Assembly (NCBI GenBank): GCA_027485075.1
Contig: JAIXRT010000232.1
Location: 1 to 14,304 of the forward strand
DNA from: Cytophagaceae bacterium
Lineage (GTDB): Bacteria > Bacteroidota > Bacteroidia > Cytophagales > Spirosomataceae
Direction of reading: 5' to 3'
Length of the DNA stretch: 14,304 bases
Positions within the stretch are counted from its first letter, which is position 1. Each line of letters opens with the position of its first letter. The translations under genes and the position numbers were made by a program. The notes below the pieces were generated by a model that saw nothing but the letters and a program-made list of their open reading frames with translations, searched no databases and was not told the origin of the DNA. Positions 1 to 7,790 of the stretch are shown one piece after another.

Positions 1-13
1 GTTATTTTTAAAT

Positions 14-83
14 TCCTTCTTACCTCTTACATCTCACTTCTTACTTCTTACTTCTCACCTCTTACCTCTCACCTCTTACCTCT
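14..83. repeat. Degenerate heptanucleotide tandem repeat, about 10 units
   Basis: Ten consecutive 7-base units fill this stretch without a phase break. On the plus strand nine fit YACNTCT and the first (TCCTTCT) is diverged; on the minus strand the consensus is AGANGTR. Variation is confined mainly to positions 1 and 4 of the unit. The array sits 14 bases downstream of the stop codon of the minus-strand UxaA-family gene, and contains no reading frame I would call a gene. A short GC-rich inverted repeat (GACGC at 84-88, GCGTC at 94-98) lies between array and stop codon but lacks a T-tract. Function unknown. Heptameric short tandem repeats are known in cyanobacterial intergenic DNA; whether this is a dispersed family in this genome cannot be seen from one copy. 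Confidence 0.85.
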
Positions 84-97
84 GACGCGTCCAGCGT

Positions 98-1744
98 CTA
101 AAGCGATACCCCTCTCCTCCAAAACATAAAGTCATCCTGTCCCAAATCCATTGCTTTCGTTGTAATCTCACCCGAAGCCAGTTTAATCACATATTCTAAA
201 ACCTCTTCACCCATTTCTTCAACTGATTTTTCACCGCTGATGATAGGCCCGCAATCGATATCAATGATTTCAGGTAATTTATTTGCTAACCGTGTATTCG
301 TTGACAACTTAACCATAGGGCTAATGGGGTTGCCTGTAGGCGTTCCTAACCCTGTTGTAAATAATTGTACTGTAGCTCCTGCTCCTGCCATTCCTGTGGT
401 GGCCAACACATCATTTCCGGGTGTGCAAACTAAGTTAAGCCCTTTTTGAGTCGCATATTGTCCATATCCAAGGGCGTCAACGATCGGCGAGGATCCTGCT
501 TTTTTAGCTGCTCCAGCTGATTTGATCGCATCGGTGATTAATCCATCTTTGATGTTTCCAGGTGATGGATTCATGTCGAAGCCCGCTCCTACTGCTGCGG
601 CACGTTTGGCATACTCACGCATCATTTTGCCAAAATTATCTGCTACCTCTGCGGTTACAGAACGATTTTGTAATTCTTGTTCCACACCACATAACTCTGG
701 AAATTCGGCAATCATGACAGTTCCACCCAGTCCCACAAGCAAGTCGGCCGTATGTCCAATCGCCGGATTAGCCGATATTCCAGAAAAGCCATCAGATCCA
801 CCACATTTTACGCCCAATCGTAAGGCAGATAAAGGAGCAGGTTTTCTATCAATTTGATTGATTTCAATTAAGCCTTCAAACGTTTTTAATACAACCTCAT
901 TTAGTAAATTTTCAACTCCACTACCTTCATCTTGCTGTTGTTCAAAGATGTGCATTGGTTTATTGAAATTAGGGTCTTTTTCCGCTAATTTTTGCTTAAA
1001 TACGGCTATTTGAGAATGCTGGCAACCTAAACTTAATACAGTAATTCCACCTACATTGGGATTGACGCAATAGCCTGCTAACAAGGCACATAGGTTTTCT
1101 GAATCATCTTTGTTTTCACCGCACCCGCTTTCATGTGTTAGAAATTTAATTCCATCTACATTGGGAAAAAGTGGGCTTTTGGCAATAATGGCCTCATTGG
1201 AGCTTGAGCCTAATGTTAATGATTTTCCTGCTTCAAATTGCTTCCGTAAATGAATGACTTGCTCAGTCACGGAATCATTTTTCTGAAAGCCCAAACCTTG
1301 AATGAATGCATTTTTAAGTAATTCAATGTTTCTGTTTTCACAGAAAACAAGCGGAATGACCAACCAATAATTCTGCGTACCTACTTGTCCATCTGAGCGG
1401 TGATATCCTTTAAAGGTTCTGTTTTGGAATTTACTTACATCCGGACTAGACCATGAATAGTCTTTCAACTTTCCTTCAAAATCTTGAGAGGCATGATGTA
1501 GATTAAACGTATGAATGAGTCCACCCTTGGGAATATCTTGACTTGCGTGACCCACCAAAACACCATACATATAAGCGTTCCCATTTTTGGCTATTGCTTC
1601 CGTTGTAAACTTGTGTTTGGCAGCAATGTCATCTTGTAAAGTAATTTTGTTTCCTTCATGCTCAATAACAGTACCTGCTTTAAGATCTTGTAAGGCAACA
1701 AGTAAATTGTCAGATGGATTTATTTGTAGAAAAGTACGTGACAT
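98..1744 (-). CDS. UxaA-family sugar-acid dehydratase (altronate dehydratase-like; possibly L-fuconate)
   Basis: 548 residues, somewhat longer than E. coli UxaA (about 495). The N-terminal part (about 1-85) is the small SAF-like domain; the catalytic UxaA/GarD-type domain follows from about residue 105. Visible family motifs are RSDGQVGTQN (116-125), SGCGE (206-210, a likely metal-site cysteine), LGCQ (239-242) and KCGGSDGFSG (313-322). No key motif is missing, so the protein is probably active, dehydrating an aldonate to a 2-keto-3-deoxy acid in the cytoplasm. The start is 4 bases after the mutarotase stop, so it is the third gene of a fucP-type operon. Altronate is the classical substrate, but no uronate isomerase or altronate oxidoreductase is in view. 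The transporter, mutarotase and nearby fucosidase favour L-fuconate. That substrate is inference; the family assignment is firm. Confidence 0.87.
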   Translation of the reverse strand: MSRTFLQINPSDNLLVALQDLKAGTVIEHEGNKITLQDDIAAKHKFTTEAIAKNGNAYMYGVLVGHASQDIPKGGLIHTFNLHHASQDFEGKLKDYSWSSPDVSKFQNRTFKGYHRSDGQVGTQNYWLVIPLVFCENRNIELLKNAFIQGLGFQKNDSVTEQVIHLRKQFEAGKSLTLGSSSNEAIIAKSPLFPNVDGIKFLTHESGCGENKDDSENLCALLAGYCVNPNVGGITVLSLGCQHSQIAVFKQKLAEKDPNFNKPMHIFEQQQDEGSGVENLLNEVVLKTFEGLIEINQIDRKPAPLSALRLGVKCGGSDGFSGISANPAIGHTADLLVGLGGTVMIAEFPELCGVEQELQNRSVTAEVADNFGKMMREYAKRAAAVGAGFDMNPSPGNIKDGLITDAIKSAGAAKKAGSSPIVDALGYGQYATQKGLNLVCTPGNDVLATTGMAGAGATVQLFTTGLGTPTGNPISPMVKLSTNTRLANKLPEIIDIDCGPIISGEKSVEEMGEEVLEYVIKLASGEITTKAMDLGQDDFMFWRRGVSL

Positions 1745-1748
1745 AGAA

Positions 1749-2081
1749 TTAATTTAAACTAAATATGCGTTTGGTTAATACCCATTTTTCGGTAGGTTTC
1801 GATCCTGGAATTCGTTGTTGGAATTGATTCATTAAATTTTCCCAGGCTTGTACAGCTTCATTTTCCTGATCTGCTTTAGCTTTTGCTTCAAAGTTAAACG
1901 TGTTATCAGTGATCATTTCCATGACCAAGCGATTCGCATAGCGGAAAATTTCCATGGAAGTAATTCCTGAATCACGTATACTTTGATCGATTTCTTTTGG
2001 AATCAATTCATGATATGCTTCATATTGCCTGATGGACGATTCTTCATCTACCAGATCTAAGATTAAAATATATCTATTCAT
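1749..2081 (-). CDS. RhaM-type (DUF718) sugar mutarotase, probably L-fucose
   Basis: 110 residues, matching the usual length of the L-rhamnose mutarotase family (104 in E. coli), a small dimeric alpha/beta-barrel enzyme that interconverts alpha and beta anomers of a deoxyhexose. I start it at MNRYILILDL: this is the conserved first strand. A longer frame reaching 2210 would add 43 unlike residues read through the permease gene. Y20 and H24 (YEAYHELIP) line up with Y18 and H22 of E. coli RhaM, and QAWENLM near residue 80 matches the conserved tryptophan region. RhaM Tyr41 falls at a serine in my hand alignment, which would fit a substrate other than rhamnose. The start overlaps the permease end by 8 bases, suggesting translational coupling. 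Fucose as substrate is inferred from neighbours. Confidence 0.85.
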   Translation of the reverse strand: MNRYILILDLVDEESSIRQYEAYHELIPKEIDQSIRDSGITSMEIFRYANRLVMEMITDNTFNFEAKAKADQENEAVQAWENLMNQFQQRIPGSKPTEKWVLTKRIFSLN

Positions 2082-3408
2082 GTGTAGAAATTCTGGATCC
2101 ACGGTAAGCAAAATAGACGATGTAGCTAAAACAAAACAATGGTATTGCCAATGCCATATTCGTATTAATCTTAAATAATGATGCGGCCAATGGAGGCAAA
2201 ATAGATCCACCCACGATGGACATAATAATTAATGAAGAAGCTAATTTAGAGCCCTCTCCAAGGTTTTTACATGACAAGGCAAAGATGGTTGGAAACATAA
2301 TGGATTGACAAAAATAAACCATCATTAATGCTATCACCGCAATGATACCTCCACCCATCATGGCAATAATGAGTGATGCCACAGCACCGATCGCATAGAT
2401 ACCGAGAATTTGGTTTGATTTAAATTTACCCATCAGGAAGGTGCCTAAAAAACGACCTAACAAGAATAAGATAAATGCAAATGAGGCATGAAAACTGGCC
2501 ATTTGCGTTGCCGACATCTCTGAGGTAGTCTGATAAATTTTCTCAACTATCCATAAATTGGTTTCAGGTGCATAATCAATTTTTAAGTCAACGAAATTGC
2601 CCCAAAGTGTTACCTGAGCGCCTACATTTAAAAACTGAGCAATGATGCCTAGTACCAGATGCTTATGTTTTAATAAGTCACTGATGGTCACTTTTGATTC
2701 TTTTTGTTCGCCTGATTTTAATTCAGGCATTTTGGTAAATGCAAATAAAATGGCTACAAAACTGACAACACACCCTACTAATAAATAAGGAGTTTGTACG
2801 GAAGCAGCATGTGCGGCACGAATGGCCTCTGATTCAGCTATGGGCATGGCTGCTAATACTTCTGCGCTATACTCTTTCTCTGAAAAGATAAATAACCCGC
2901 CTATGACAGGACCTAAGATGATACTCATTCCATTAAATGATTGAGCAAAATTTAAGCGATAATCACCTTTTGCAGGATCTCCTAAAACCGTTACATATAA
3001 ATTAGCAGCCGTTTCTAAAAATGCAATCCCACTGGCAATCATAAATAAAGCCACTAGAAAAAAGGAATATGAACGCACATCAGCCGCTGGATAAAATAAA
3101 AAGGCACCTGCTGCATATAAGATCAACCCGAATAAAATACCCATCTTATACCCATACTTGCGCATGACAACACCTGCTGGCAATGCCATGACAAAATATC
3201 CGGCATAAAAGGCTGTTTCTACGATGTTTGCCTGCCAACGTTGTAAGTCTAAGGCCGTTTGAAATTGCTTAACTAATGTTCCATTTAGGCTATTAGCTAA
3301 TCCCCACAAAAAGAATAAACTGGTGACTAATATGAGTGGAATCGTATAATTAGACTTCTCGGTCGATTCTACCTGAATGGATTCGTTAGCTGATTGTGGT
3401 AAAGCCAT
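2074..3408 (-). CDS. fucP: FucP-type major facilitator sugar permease
   Basis: 444 residues with about 12 hydrophobic helices, close to E. coli FucP (438). It shares long recognisable segments with FucP: FFLWGLAN (32-39), FYAGYFVMALPAG (67-79), LETAAN (131-136), RLNFAQSFN (151-159), VQTPY (204-208) and the helix-7 segment NVGAQ (261-265). E132 matches E. coli Glu135, needed for proton-coupled fucose transport. The other coupling residue, Asp46 in NLND, is glycine here (LNG, G43), so the coupling may differ. It sits in the inner membrane and is the first gene of a three-gene minus-strand operon, diverging from the peptidase/fucosidase pair. L-fucose is the most likely substrate, but the family also carries glucose, galactose and other hexoses. 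Confidence 0.86.
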   Translation of the reverse strand: MALPQSANESIQVESTEKSNYTIPLILVTSLFFLWGLANSLNGTLVKQFQTALDLQRWQANIVETAFYAGYFVMALPAGVVMRKYGYKMGILFGLILYAAGAFLFYPAADVRSYSFFLVALFMIASGIAFLETAANLYVTVLGDPAKGDYRLNFAQSFNGMSIILGPVIGGLFIFSEKEYSAEVLAAMPIAESEAIRAAHAASVQTPYLLVGCVVSFVAILFAFTKMPELKSGEQKESKVTISDLLKHKHLVLGIIAQFLNVGAQVTLWGNFVDLKIDYAPETNLWIVEKIYQTTSEMSATQMASFHASFAFILFLLGRFLGTFLMGKFKSNQILGIYAIGAVASLIIAMMGGGIIAVIALMMVYFCQSIMFPTIFALSCKNLGEGSKLASSLIIMSIVGGSILPPLAASLFKINTNMALAIPLFCFSYIVYFAYRGSRISTHE

Positions 3409-3423
3409 AAAGAATTGTTTTAG

Positions 3424-3446
3424 TTGAAAGTCAAAAGTTCTTTCAA
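3424..3446. promoter_or_regulatory. Inverted repeat in divergent promoter region, candidate operator
   Basis: Perfect 7-base arms TTGAAAG (3424-3430) and CTTTCAA (3440-3446) flank a 9-base centre; just outside come a G-T and an A-T pair. It lies in the 84-base region (3409-3492) between the start codons of the permease operon and the peptidase/fucosidase pair. On the minus strand the centre contains AACTTTTG (3439-3432), a 7/8 match to TAnnTTTG, 24 bases from the permease start. On the plus strand, TAATTTTA (3465-3472) is a similarly weak match before the peptidase. A regulator bound here could control both operons, but no regulator gene is in the window. AT-rich sequence makes such repeats fairly likely by chance, so this is tentative. 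Confidence 0.35.
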
Positions 3447-3492
3447 TTTACCTTCTTTTTTCTTTAATTTTAATTTTTTCAGCGAACTAAAT

Positions 3493-5952
3493 ATGATGAA
3501 ATTTTTACTGATCAGCTTATTCTCTATGTCTACGTTTTGTGCCGTAGGCCAATTAAAAAGTCCAGATGAATTTCTAGGATATCCGCTAGGCTCACACTTT
3601 ACGTATCATTATCAACTAGTTAATTATTGCAAATATGTAGCAGCGCAGAAACCTGCCATAGCTGAATGGGTTTCGTATGGTCAAACAAATGAACATCGGG
3701 AATTGGGGATGTTGATTTTAACTAAACCGGAGTTGAAAGGGAAGTTAAGTGCGATTAAAGAGCAACACCAACAAGTTATTCAAGGACAAAAATCGCCATC
3801 TAGCGATTTGCCTGTTATCATTAATTTATCTTTTAATGTACATGGAAATGAAGCGGCAGGATCTGAAGCTGCCTTAGGGGCGATTTATGATTTGGTCAAA
3901 GATGGTGGTTTATTGACCAATTCAACTAAAGATTTTGTAGTCCTTATGGACCCATGTATTAATCCTGATGGACGTGATGCGTATGTGACACAATATAATC
4001 GCCGAAATTTCACCTCAGGAGGAAATGCGGATCCCAATGATCAAGAGCATTTTGAGGGAAGTGTATCTGGTCGGCATAATCATTTTTCTTTTGATTTAAA
4101 TCGGGATTGGGTATGGCAAACACAACTAGAGACACAGCAGCGCATGGCTATGTTTCAGTCTTGGTTGCCTATGGTACATGCCGATTTTCATGAGCAGAGT
4201 TACCAGCATTCCTATTACTTCCCTCCTGCTGCTAAACCATATTTAAATTTTATTTCATCTACAACAAAGGAATTGCAACTGAGTGTGGGTAAATCATTTG
4301 CGCAGCTTTTTGATCAACAAAAATGGCCATATTTCACATCTGAGGTGTATGATCTGTTTTATCCTGGTTATGGTGATACCTACCCGGTATTAAATGGAGC
4401 ATTAGGTATGACGCTGGAGCAAGGTGGAATTCGAGGCGGATTACAGGCGCAAAAATCAAATGCTGATACGATTCGATTTATTGACCGAGTGAATCATCAT
4501 CGCCAATTAGCCGTAAACTTAGTGGGTTGGTCTTTATCAAATAGCGAATCTGTTAAAAATTCCTTTTATCAGAATCATGCGAATGCACGTACTAATCCGT
4601 CCAACGTATATAAAAGCTATTTGATCCCTAGATCTGAGATCGCTAAATCTTCTGAGCTTATTCGCTTATTGAATCGAAATCGTGTTCGCGTTGGTCAAGT
4701 AGAGAAAGATTTTCAGGCTACTGCTTTCTCCTATCAGGAACAAAAAAATGTACCCATAAAGGCTTCTGCAGGTGATATATTAATTTCTGCCTACCAATCG
4801 GCGGCACCTATGATTCAAGCCTTATTAGATCCGACACCTGTTTTAGAAGATTCATTAACGTATGATATTACGGCTTGGAATTTATTTCAAATTCATGGGA
4901 TACGTGCTTATGGCCTAAAGGAAAAGGTTTCATCGGTTCCATATAGCGAATCGCGTTTCGTTGAGAAACAGGTCCAAGAAAATCATGTGGCTTATGTCTT
5001 TAAGCCGTCTTCTCAAAGTTCAGTTTTCGTAAACGCAATACTACAAGCTGGATATTTAGTTGTTTTTAATGATAAGAAAGTAGGTTTTGAAGGACAGTCT
5101 TTCGAGCCTGGACATATTTGGGTTTTAAAGAAACGTGGTACTTGGGAGCGTTTGAATCAATTAGCTAATCGTGCTCAAGTGTCTCTATTGGGTATAAATT
5201 CATATCGTTCTCAAGAAGGAGCTGATTTAGGTTCAGAGCATTTTGTCCATATAAAACCAAGTCATGTTGCTGTTGTGGTGGATGGTTCTTTTGATGTAAA
5301 TCAGCAAGGAGAATTGGCTTACTATTTAACCAAGCAAATGCAGTTGAATCCAAGTTTCATTCCTATGTCTCAAGTGTTTAGGGCAAATTTGTCGGCCTAC
5401 TCTCATCTAATTTTCCCCAATGCGAAGTCGATTGATTTATCAAAATCACAACAAACGTTACTGGATGATTATGTTCGTAAAGGAGGACAAGTTATTCTTT
5501 TTGAGAATTCAGGTAGTCTGGTGGGTAAAGATTTAGTGTTAAAAGAGAAAGATTTAACGGATTCTACAGAAGTGCAAGTGGCCTATGAAGACTCGGAACG
5601 CCATGAAATTTCGAAGACTTTAACGGGTAATTTATTGGAAGTTCAGGTGGAGAAAACACATCCATTAGGATTTCGATTAAATCAATCTTCCCTATTGCTT
5701 ATTAATCAAGCCGATCGATTAATCAAGCCGAATGTAAAATGGAAGGCGATTCTTCAAACAAATGAAAAGCCAACTTATTTTGGATTTATGGGAAGCAAGG
5801 TTAAACCTAAAGTTTCCAATAGCTTACTGATGGCCAGCTATTCCATGGGTTCGGGTAATTATATTTGGATTGGATTTAATCCGTTATTCAGAGCTATTCC
5901 TAATCAATCAATGGTTTTATTTGAAAATTCAATTTTATATCATGGTAACTAA
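3493..5952 (+). CDS. Secreted M14-family zinc peptidase with C-terminal amidotransferase-like domain
   Basis: 819 residues from MMKFLLISLF, chosen because it begins a good signal peptide cleaved near GQ at 19-20; an in-frame ATG at 3424 would add 23 Phe/Asn-rich residues and spoil it. The catalytic domain (about 30-345) has the M14 zinc motif HGNE (H117, E120), NPDGRD (157-162), DLNRDW (201-206), the third likely zinc ligand in DFHEQ (H233), and the likely catalytic glutamate in TLEQ (E309). All key residues are present. The rest (about 360-819) holds a region near 590-700 resembling the class-I glutamine-amidotransferase-like fold often found behind such peptidases. The family removes C-terminal residues or acts on peptide crosslinks; the true substrate is unknown. 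It acts outside the inner membrane. No T9SS sorting domain is evident. Its end overlaps the fucosidase start by 11 bases. Confidence 0.9.
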   Translation: MMKFLLISLFSMSTFCAVGQLKSPDEFLGYPLGSHFTYHYQLVNYCKYVAAQKPAIAEWVSYGQTNEHRELGMLILTKPELKGKLSAIKEQHQQVIQGQKSPSSDLPVIINLSFNVHGNEAAGSEAALGAIYDLVKDGGLLTNSTKDFVVLMDPCINPDGRDAYVTQYNRRNFTSGGNADPNDQEHFEGSVSGRHNHFSFDLNRDWVWQTQLETQQRMAMFQSWLPMVHADFHEQSYQHSYYFPPAAKPYLNFISSTTKELQLSVGKSFAQLFDQQKWPYFTSEVYDLFYPGYGDTYPVLNGALGMTLEQGGIRGGLQAQKSNADTIRFIDRVNHHRQLAVNLVGWSLSNSESVKNSFYQNHANARTNPSNVYKSYLIPRSEIAKSSELIRLLNRNRVRVGQVEKDFQATAFSYQEQKNVPIKASAGDILISAYQSAAPMIQALLDPTPVLEDSLTYDITAWNLFQIHGIRAYGLKEKVSSVPYSESRFVEKQVQENHVAYVFKPSSQSSVFVNAILQAGYLVVFNDKKVGFEGQSFEPGHIWVLKKRGTWERLNQLANRAQVSLLGINSYRSQEGADLGSEHFVHIKPSHVAVVVDGSFDVNQQGELAYYLTKQMQLNPSFIPMSQVFRANLSAYSHLIFPNAKSIDLSKSQQTLLDDYVRKGGQVILFENSGSLVGKDLVLKEKDLTDSTEVQVAYEDSERHEISKTLTGNLLEVQVEKTHPLGFRLNQSSLLLINQADRLIKPNVKWKAILQTNEKPTYFGFMGSKVKPKVSNSLLMASYSMGSGNYIWIGFNPLFRAIPNQSMVLFENSILYHGN

Positions 5953-7375
5953 GCGAATTCTATTTCTTGTATTAATGCTTTCTGCAGGTCGTTTATATGG
6001 CCAGCAAATTAAGCCTGTGTACCCTATTCCATCAGCTAAGCAGTTGGCTTGGCAAGAATTAGAATATTACGGTTTTATTCATTTCAATATGAATACATTC
6101 ACCAATGTGGAATGGGGAGAAGGAAAAGAAGATCCCAAATTATTCAATCCAACACAACTGGACTGTAATCAATGGGCACGAATTGCACGCGCTGCGGGTA
6201 TGAAAGGTTTGATTTTGACGGCTAAGCATCATGATGGTTTTTCTTTATACCCATCAAAATATACAAGCCATTCGGTTGTTAAATCCCCTTGGAAAAATGG
6301 TAAGGGTGATGTCGTTAGAGAATTAGCTGATGCATGTAAACGTCATGGGTTAAAGCTAGGTATATATCTTTCACCTTGGGATCGATTCCATCCTGATTAC
6401 GGTACGGATTCTTATAATCAGGTTTATGCAAACATGCAGAAGGAATTATTAACTCAATATGGACCTATTTTCGAATTTTGGTATGATGGTGCGAATGGAG
6501 AAGGCCCAAATGGGAAGAAGCAGGTTTATGATTGGCCTTTATTCCATTCTATGGTAAATAAATATCAACCACAGGCAGTTCAATTTTCTGATAGTGGTCC
6601 AGATATTCGTTGGGTAGGTAATGAAAGAGGATACGCATATGAGACGATGTGGTCACCTTTGAATCGGGATGAAATTTATCCTGGTTATCCAAAATTTGAT
6701 GATTATCGACAAGGACAAGAAAATGGAAAGTATTGGGTTGCTCCTGAAGTGGATGTTAGTATTCGTCCAGGCTGGTATTACCATCCTGAACAAGATGATA
6801 AAGTAAAAAGTCCGGATTCATTAATGAAGATTTATGTGGCTTCTGTTGGTCGTAATGCTAATTTATTACTTAATATTCCCGTTGACACACGTGGTTTAAT
6901 TCATCCAAATGACTCGGCATCCATGATTGGTTTTAAACAATTGCGTGATCGTAGTTTGCTTAATTTGATTAAACCTACAGATGAAATTACAGCATCCTCG
7001 CGCGTGAAAAGTCATCCTATTTCGTTTGTACGTGATGCGAATAAACGTTCATTTTGGGCGGCTGATGAAAAAGATGCTTTGCCAACATTGACTTATTTTC
7101 CTCAAAATTCGGTTAATCTGAATGCTATTGTATTGCAGGAGCCTATTTCGTTAGGTCAACGAGTTAAAAGGTTCTCAGTTAAACTAACAGATGAGTCTGG
7201 CCAAGTGGAAGAATTAAACGGTCAGACGATTGGAAATAAGCGCATATTGACTTTTCGTGAGCGCAAAATAAATAGCATCCAAGTGAAATTTTTGGATGCC
7301 CGAGGTCAAGTATTGATTTCTAATTTTGAAGTATTGCGAATTATTTCACAACGTAACGAACCGCTTTACCAGTAA
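5942..7375 (+). CDS. Secreted GH29 alpha-L-fucosidase
   Basis: 477 residues starting at MVTKRILFLV, whose first 20 residues form a signal peptide (cleavage near YG/QQ). A longer frame from 5870 would only add residues read through the peptidase gene. The TIM-barrel domain (about 30-340) carries EWGEGKEDP (57-65), KHHDGF (95-100), the nucleophile region FWYDG with D182, and GNERG with E228 as likely acid/base. The 46-residue spacing and the EWG..EDP..FNP signature resemble the GH29-B subgroup, which prefers alpha-1,3/1,4-linked fucose on branched glycans. A C-terminal beta domain (about 345-465) looks like a CBM32 or F5/8-type module. It is expected to release L-fucose in the periplasm or outside. 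It overlaps the peptidase by 11 bases, so the two are probably co-translated. Its last 35 bases overlap the convergent lipoprotein gene. Confidence 0.92.
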   Translation: MVTKRILFLVLMLSAGRLYGQQIKPVYPIPSAKQLAWQELEYYGFIHFNMNTFTNVEWGEGKEDPKLFNPTQLDCNQWARIARAAGMKGLILTAKHHDGFSLYPSKYTSHSVVKSPWKNGKGDVVRELADACKRHGLKLGIYLSPWDRFHPDYGTDSYNQVYANMQKELLTQYGPIFEFWYDGANGEGPNGKKQVYDWPLFHSMVNKYQPQAVQFSDSGPDIRWVGNERGYAYETMWSPLNRDEIYPGYPKFDDYRQGQENGKYWVAPEVDVSIRPGWYYHPEQDDKVKSPDSLMKIYVASVGRNANLLLNIPVDTRGLIHPNDSASMIGFKQLRDRSLLNLIKPTDEITASSRVKSHPISFVRDANKRSFWAADEKDALPTLTYFPQNSVNLNAIVLQEPISLGQRVKRFSVKLTDESGQVEELNGQTIGNKRILTFRERKINSIQVKFLDARGQVLISNFEVLRIISQRNEPLYQ

Positions 7376-7790
7376 ACTGATATCCATTGGCATCTTTTGT
7401 GCTGTAAACGGAATATTTGACGTCAATTAAAGCGGAAGCACCAAGTTCCTCTGCTTTAGAGACCATTTTTTCTAAGATCTCTTTTTTCTTGTTTTGATGG
7501 ACGCCACGATAAAGCATTTTATCGTTTTGCGTTTGGTTAACAGTTAAAGGAACTTCATCAGAAATAGAAATAGATTCGATGAGTTCATAGGATTGTTTCG
7601 GTGTTTCATTGAAGTACACGACATCGATGGCATATTTTACAGGTATTTCAAATCCCAATCCATCATGTCTTTCGACTCCCCCATTTTTAAAGTCGGGACT
7701 GTAATAGGTATTTGGTTGAATGTGCTTGGAGCATGATATCCCCGTAATTAGCAGAAGGCCTAAGGCCCACTTAGATGGATTCTGAATCAT
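7341..7790 (-). CDS. Small putative lipoprotein, YbjQ/RcsF-like C-terminal pattern
   Basis: 149 residues from MIQNPSKWAL, a short lysine-containing n-region followed by a hydrophobic stretch and Cys20 in a loose lipobox (TGISC). An upstream ATG at 7820 would place ten more residues before it; I prefer 7790 because it gives the more normal signal peptide. The mature part has no catalytic motif I recognise. Residues about 105-149 read as a helix, then AEELGASALIDVKY, then a strand with GYQFTGKAV. That pattern recalls the YbjQ/RcsF-like group of small alpha/beta proteins, a weak resemblance. The start overlaps the Dabb gene end by 20 bases, so it is probably last in the ligA operon. Its 3' end overlaps the fucosidase 3' end by 35 bases. 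Function unknown; lipoprotein status moderately likely. Confidence 0.75.
   Translation of the reverse strand: MIQNPSKWALGLLLITGISCSKHIQPNTYYSPDFKNGGVERHDGLGFEIPVKYAIDVVYFNETPKQSYELIESISISDEVPLTVNQTQNDKMLYRGVHQNKKKEILEKMVSKAEELGASALIDVKYSVYSTKDANGYQFTGKAVRYVVK

Noticed and set aside
84..98. Short GACGC/GCGTC hairpin as terminator of the UxaA-family gene
   Set aside because: Only a 5-bp stem, touching the stop codon, with no T-tract on the minus strand; not convincing.
240..857. Plus-strand open frames of 69 and 111 codons inside the UxaA-family gene
   Set aside because: They are antisense to a strongly conserved gene and resemble no family; shadows of codon use.
2082..2210. N-terminal extension of the mutarotase
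   Set aside because: The extra 43 residues are unlike the family and lie wholly in the permease coding sequence; the conserved first strand starts at 2081.
3424..3492. Longer start of the M14 peptidase at 3424
   Set aside because: Adds Phe/Asn-rich residues before an otherwise good signal peptide and overlaps the candidate operator.
5165..5353. Minus-strand 62-codon frame inside the M14 peptidase gene
   Set aside because: Antisense to a continuous, conserved frame; no domain or start context.
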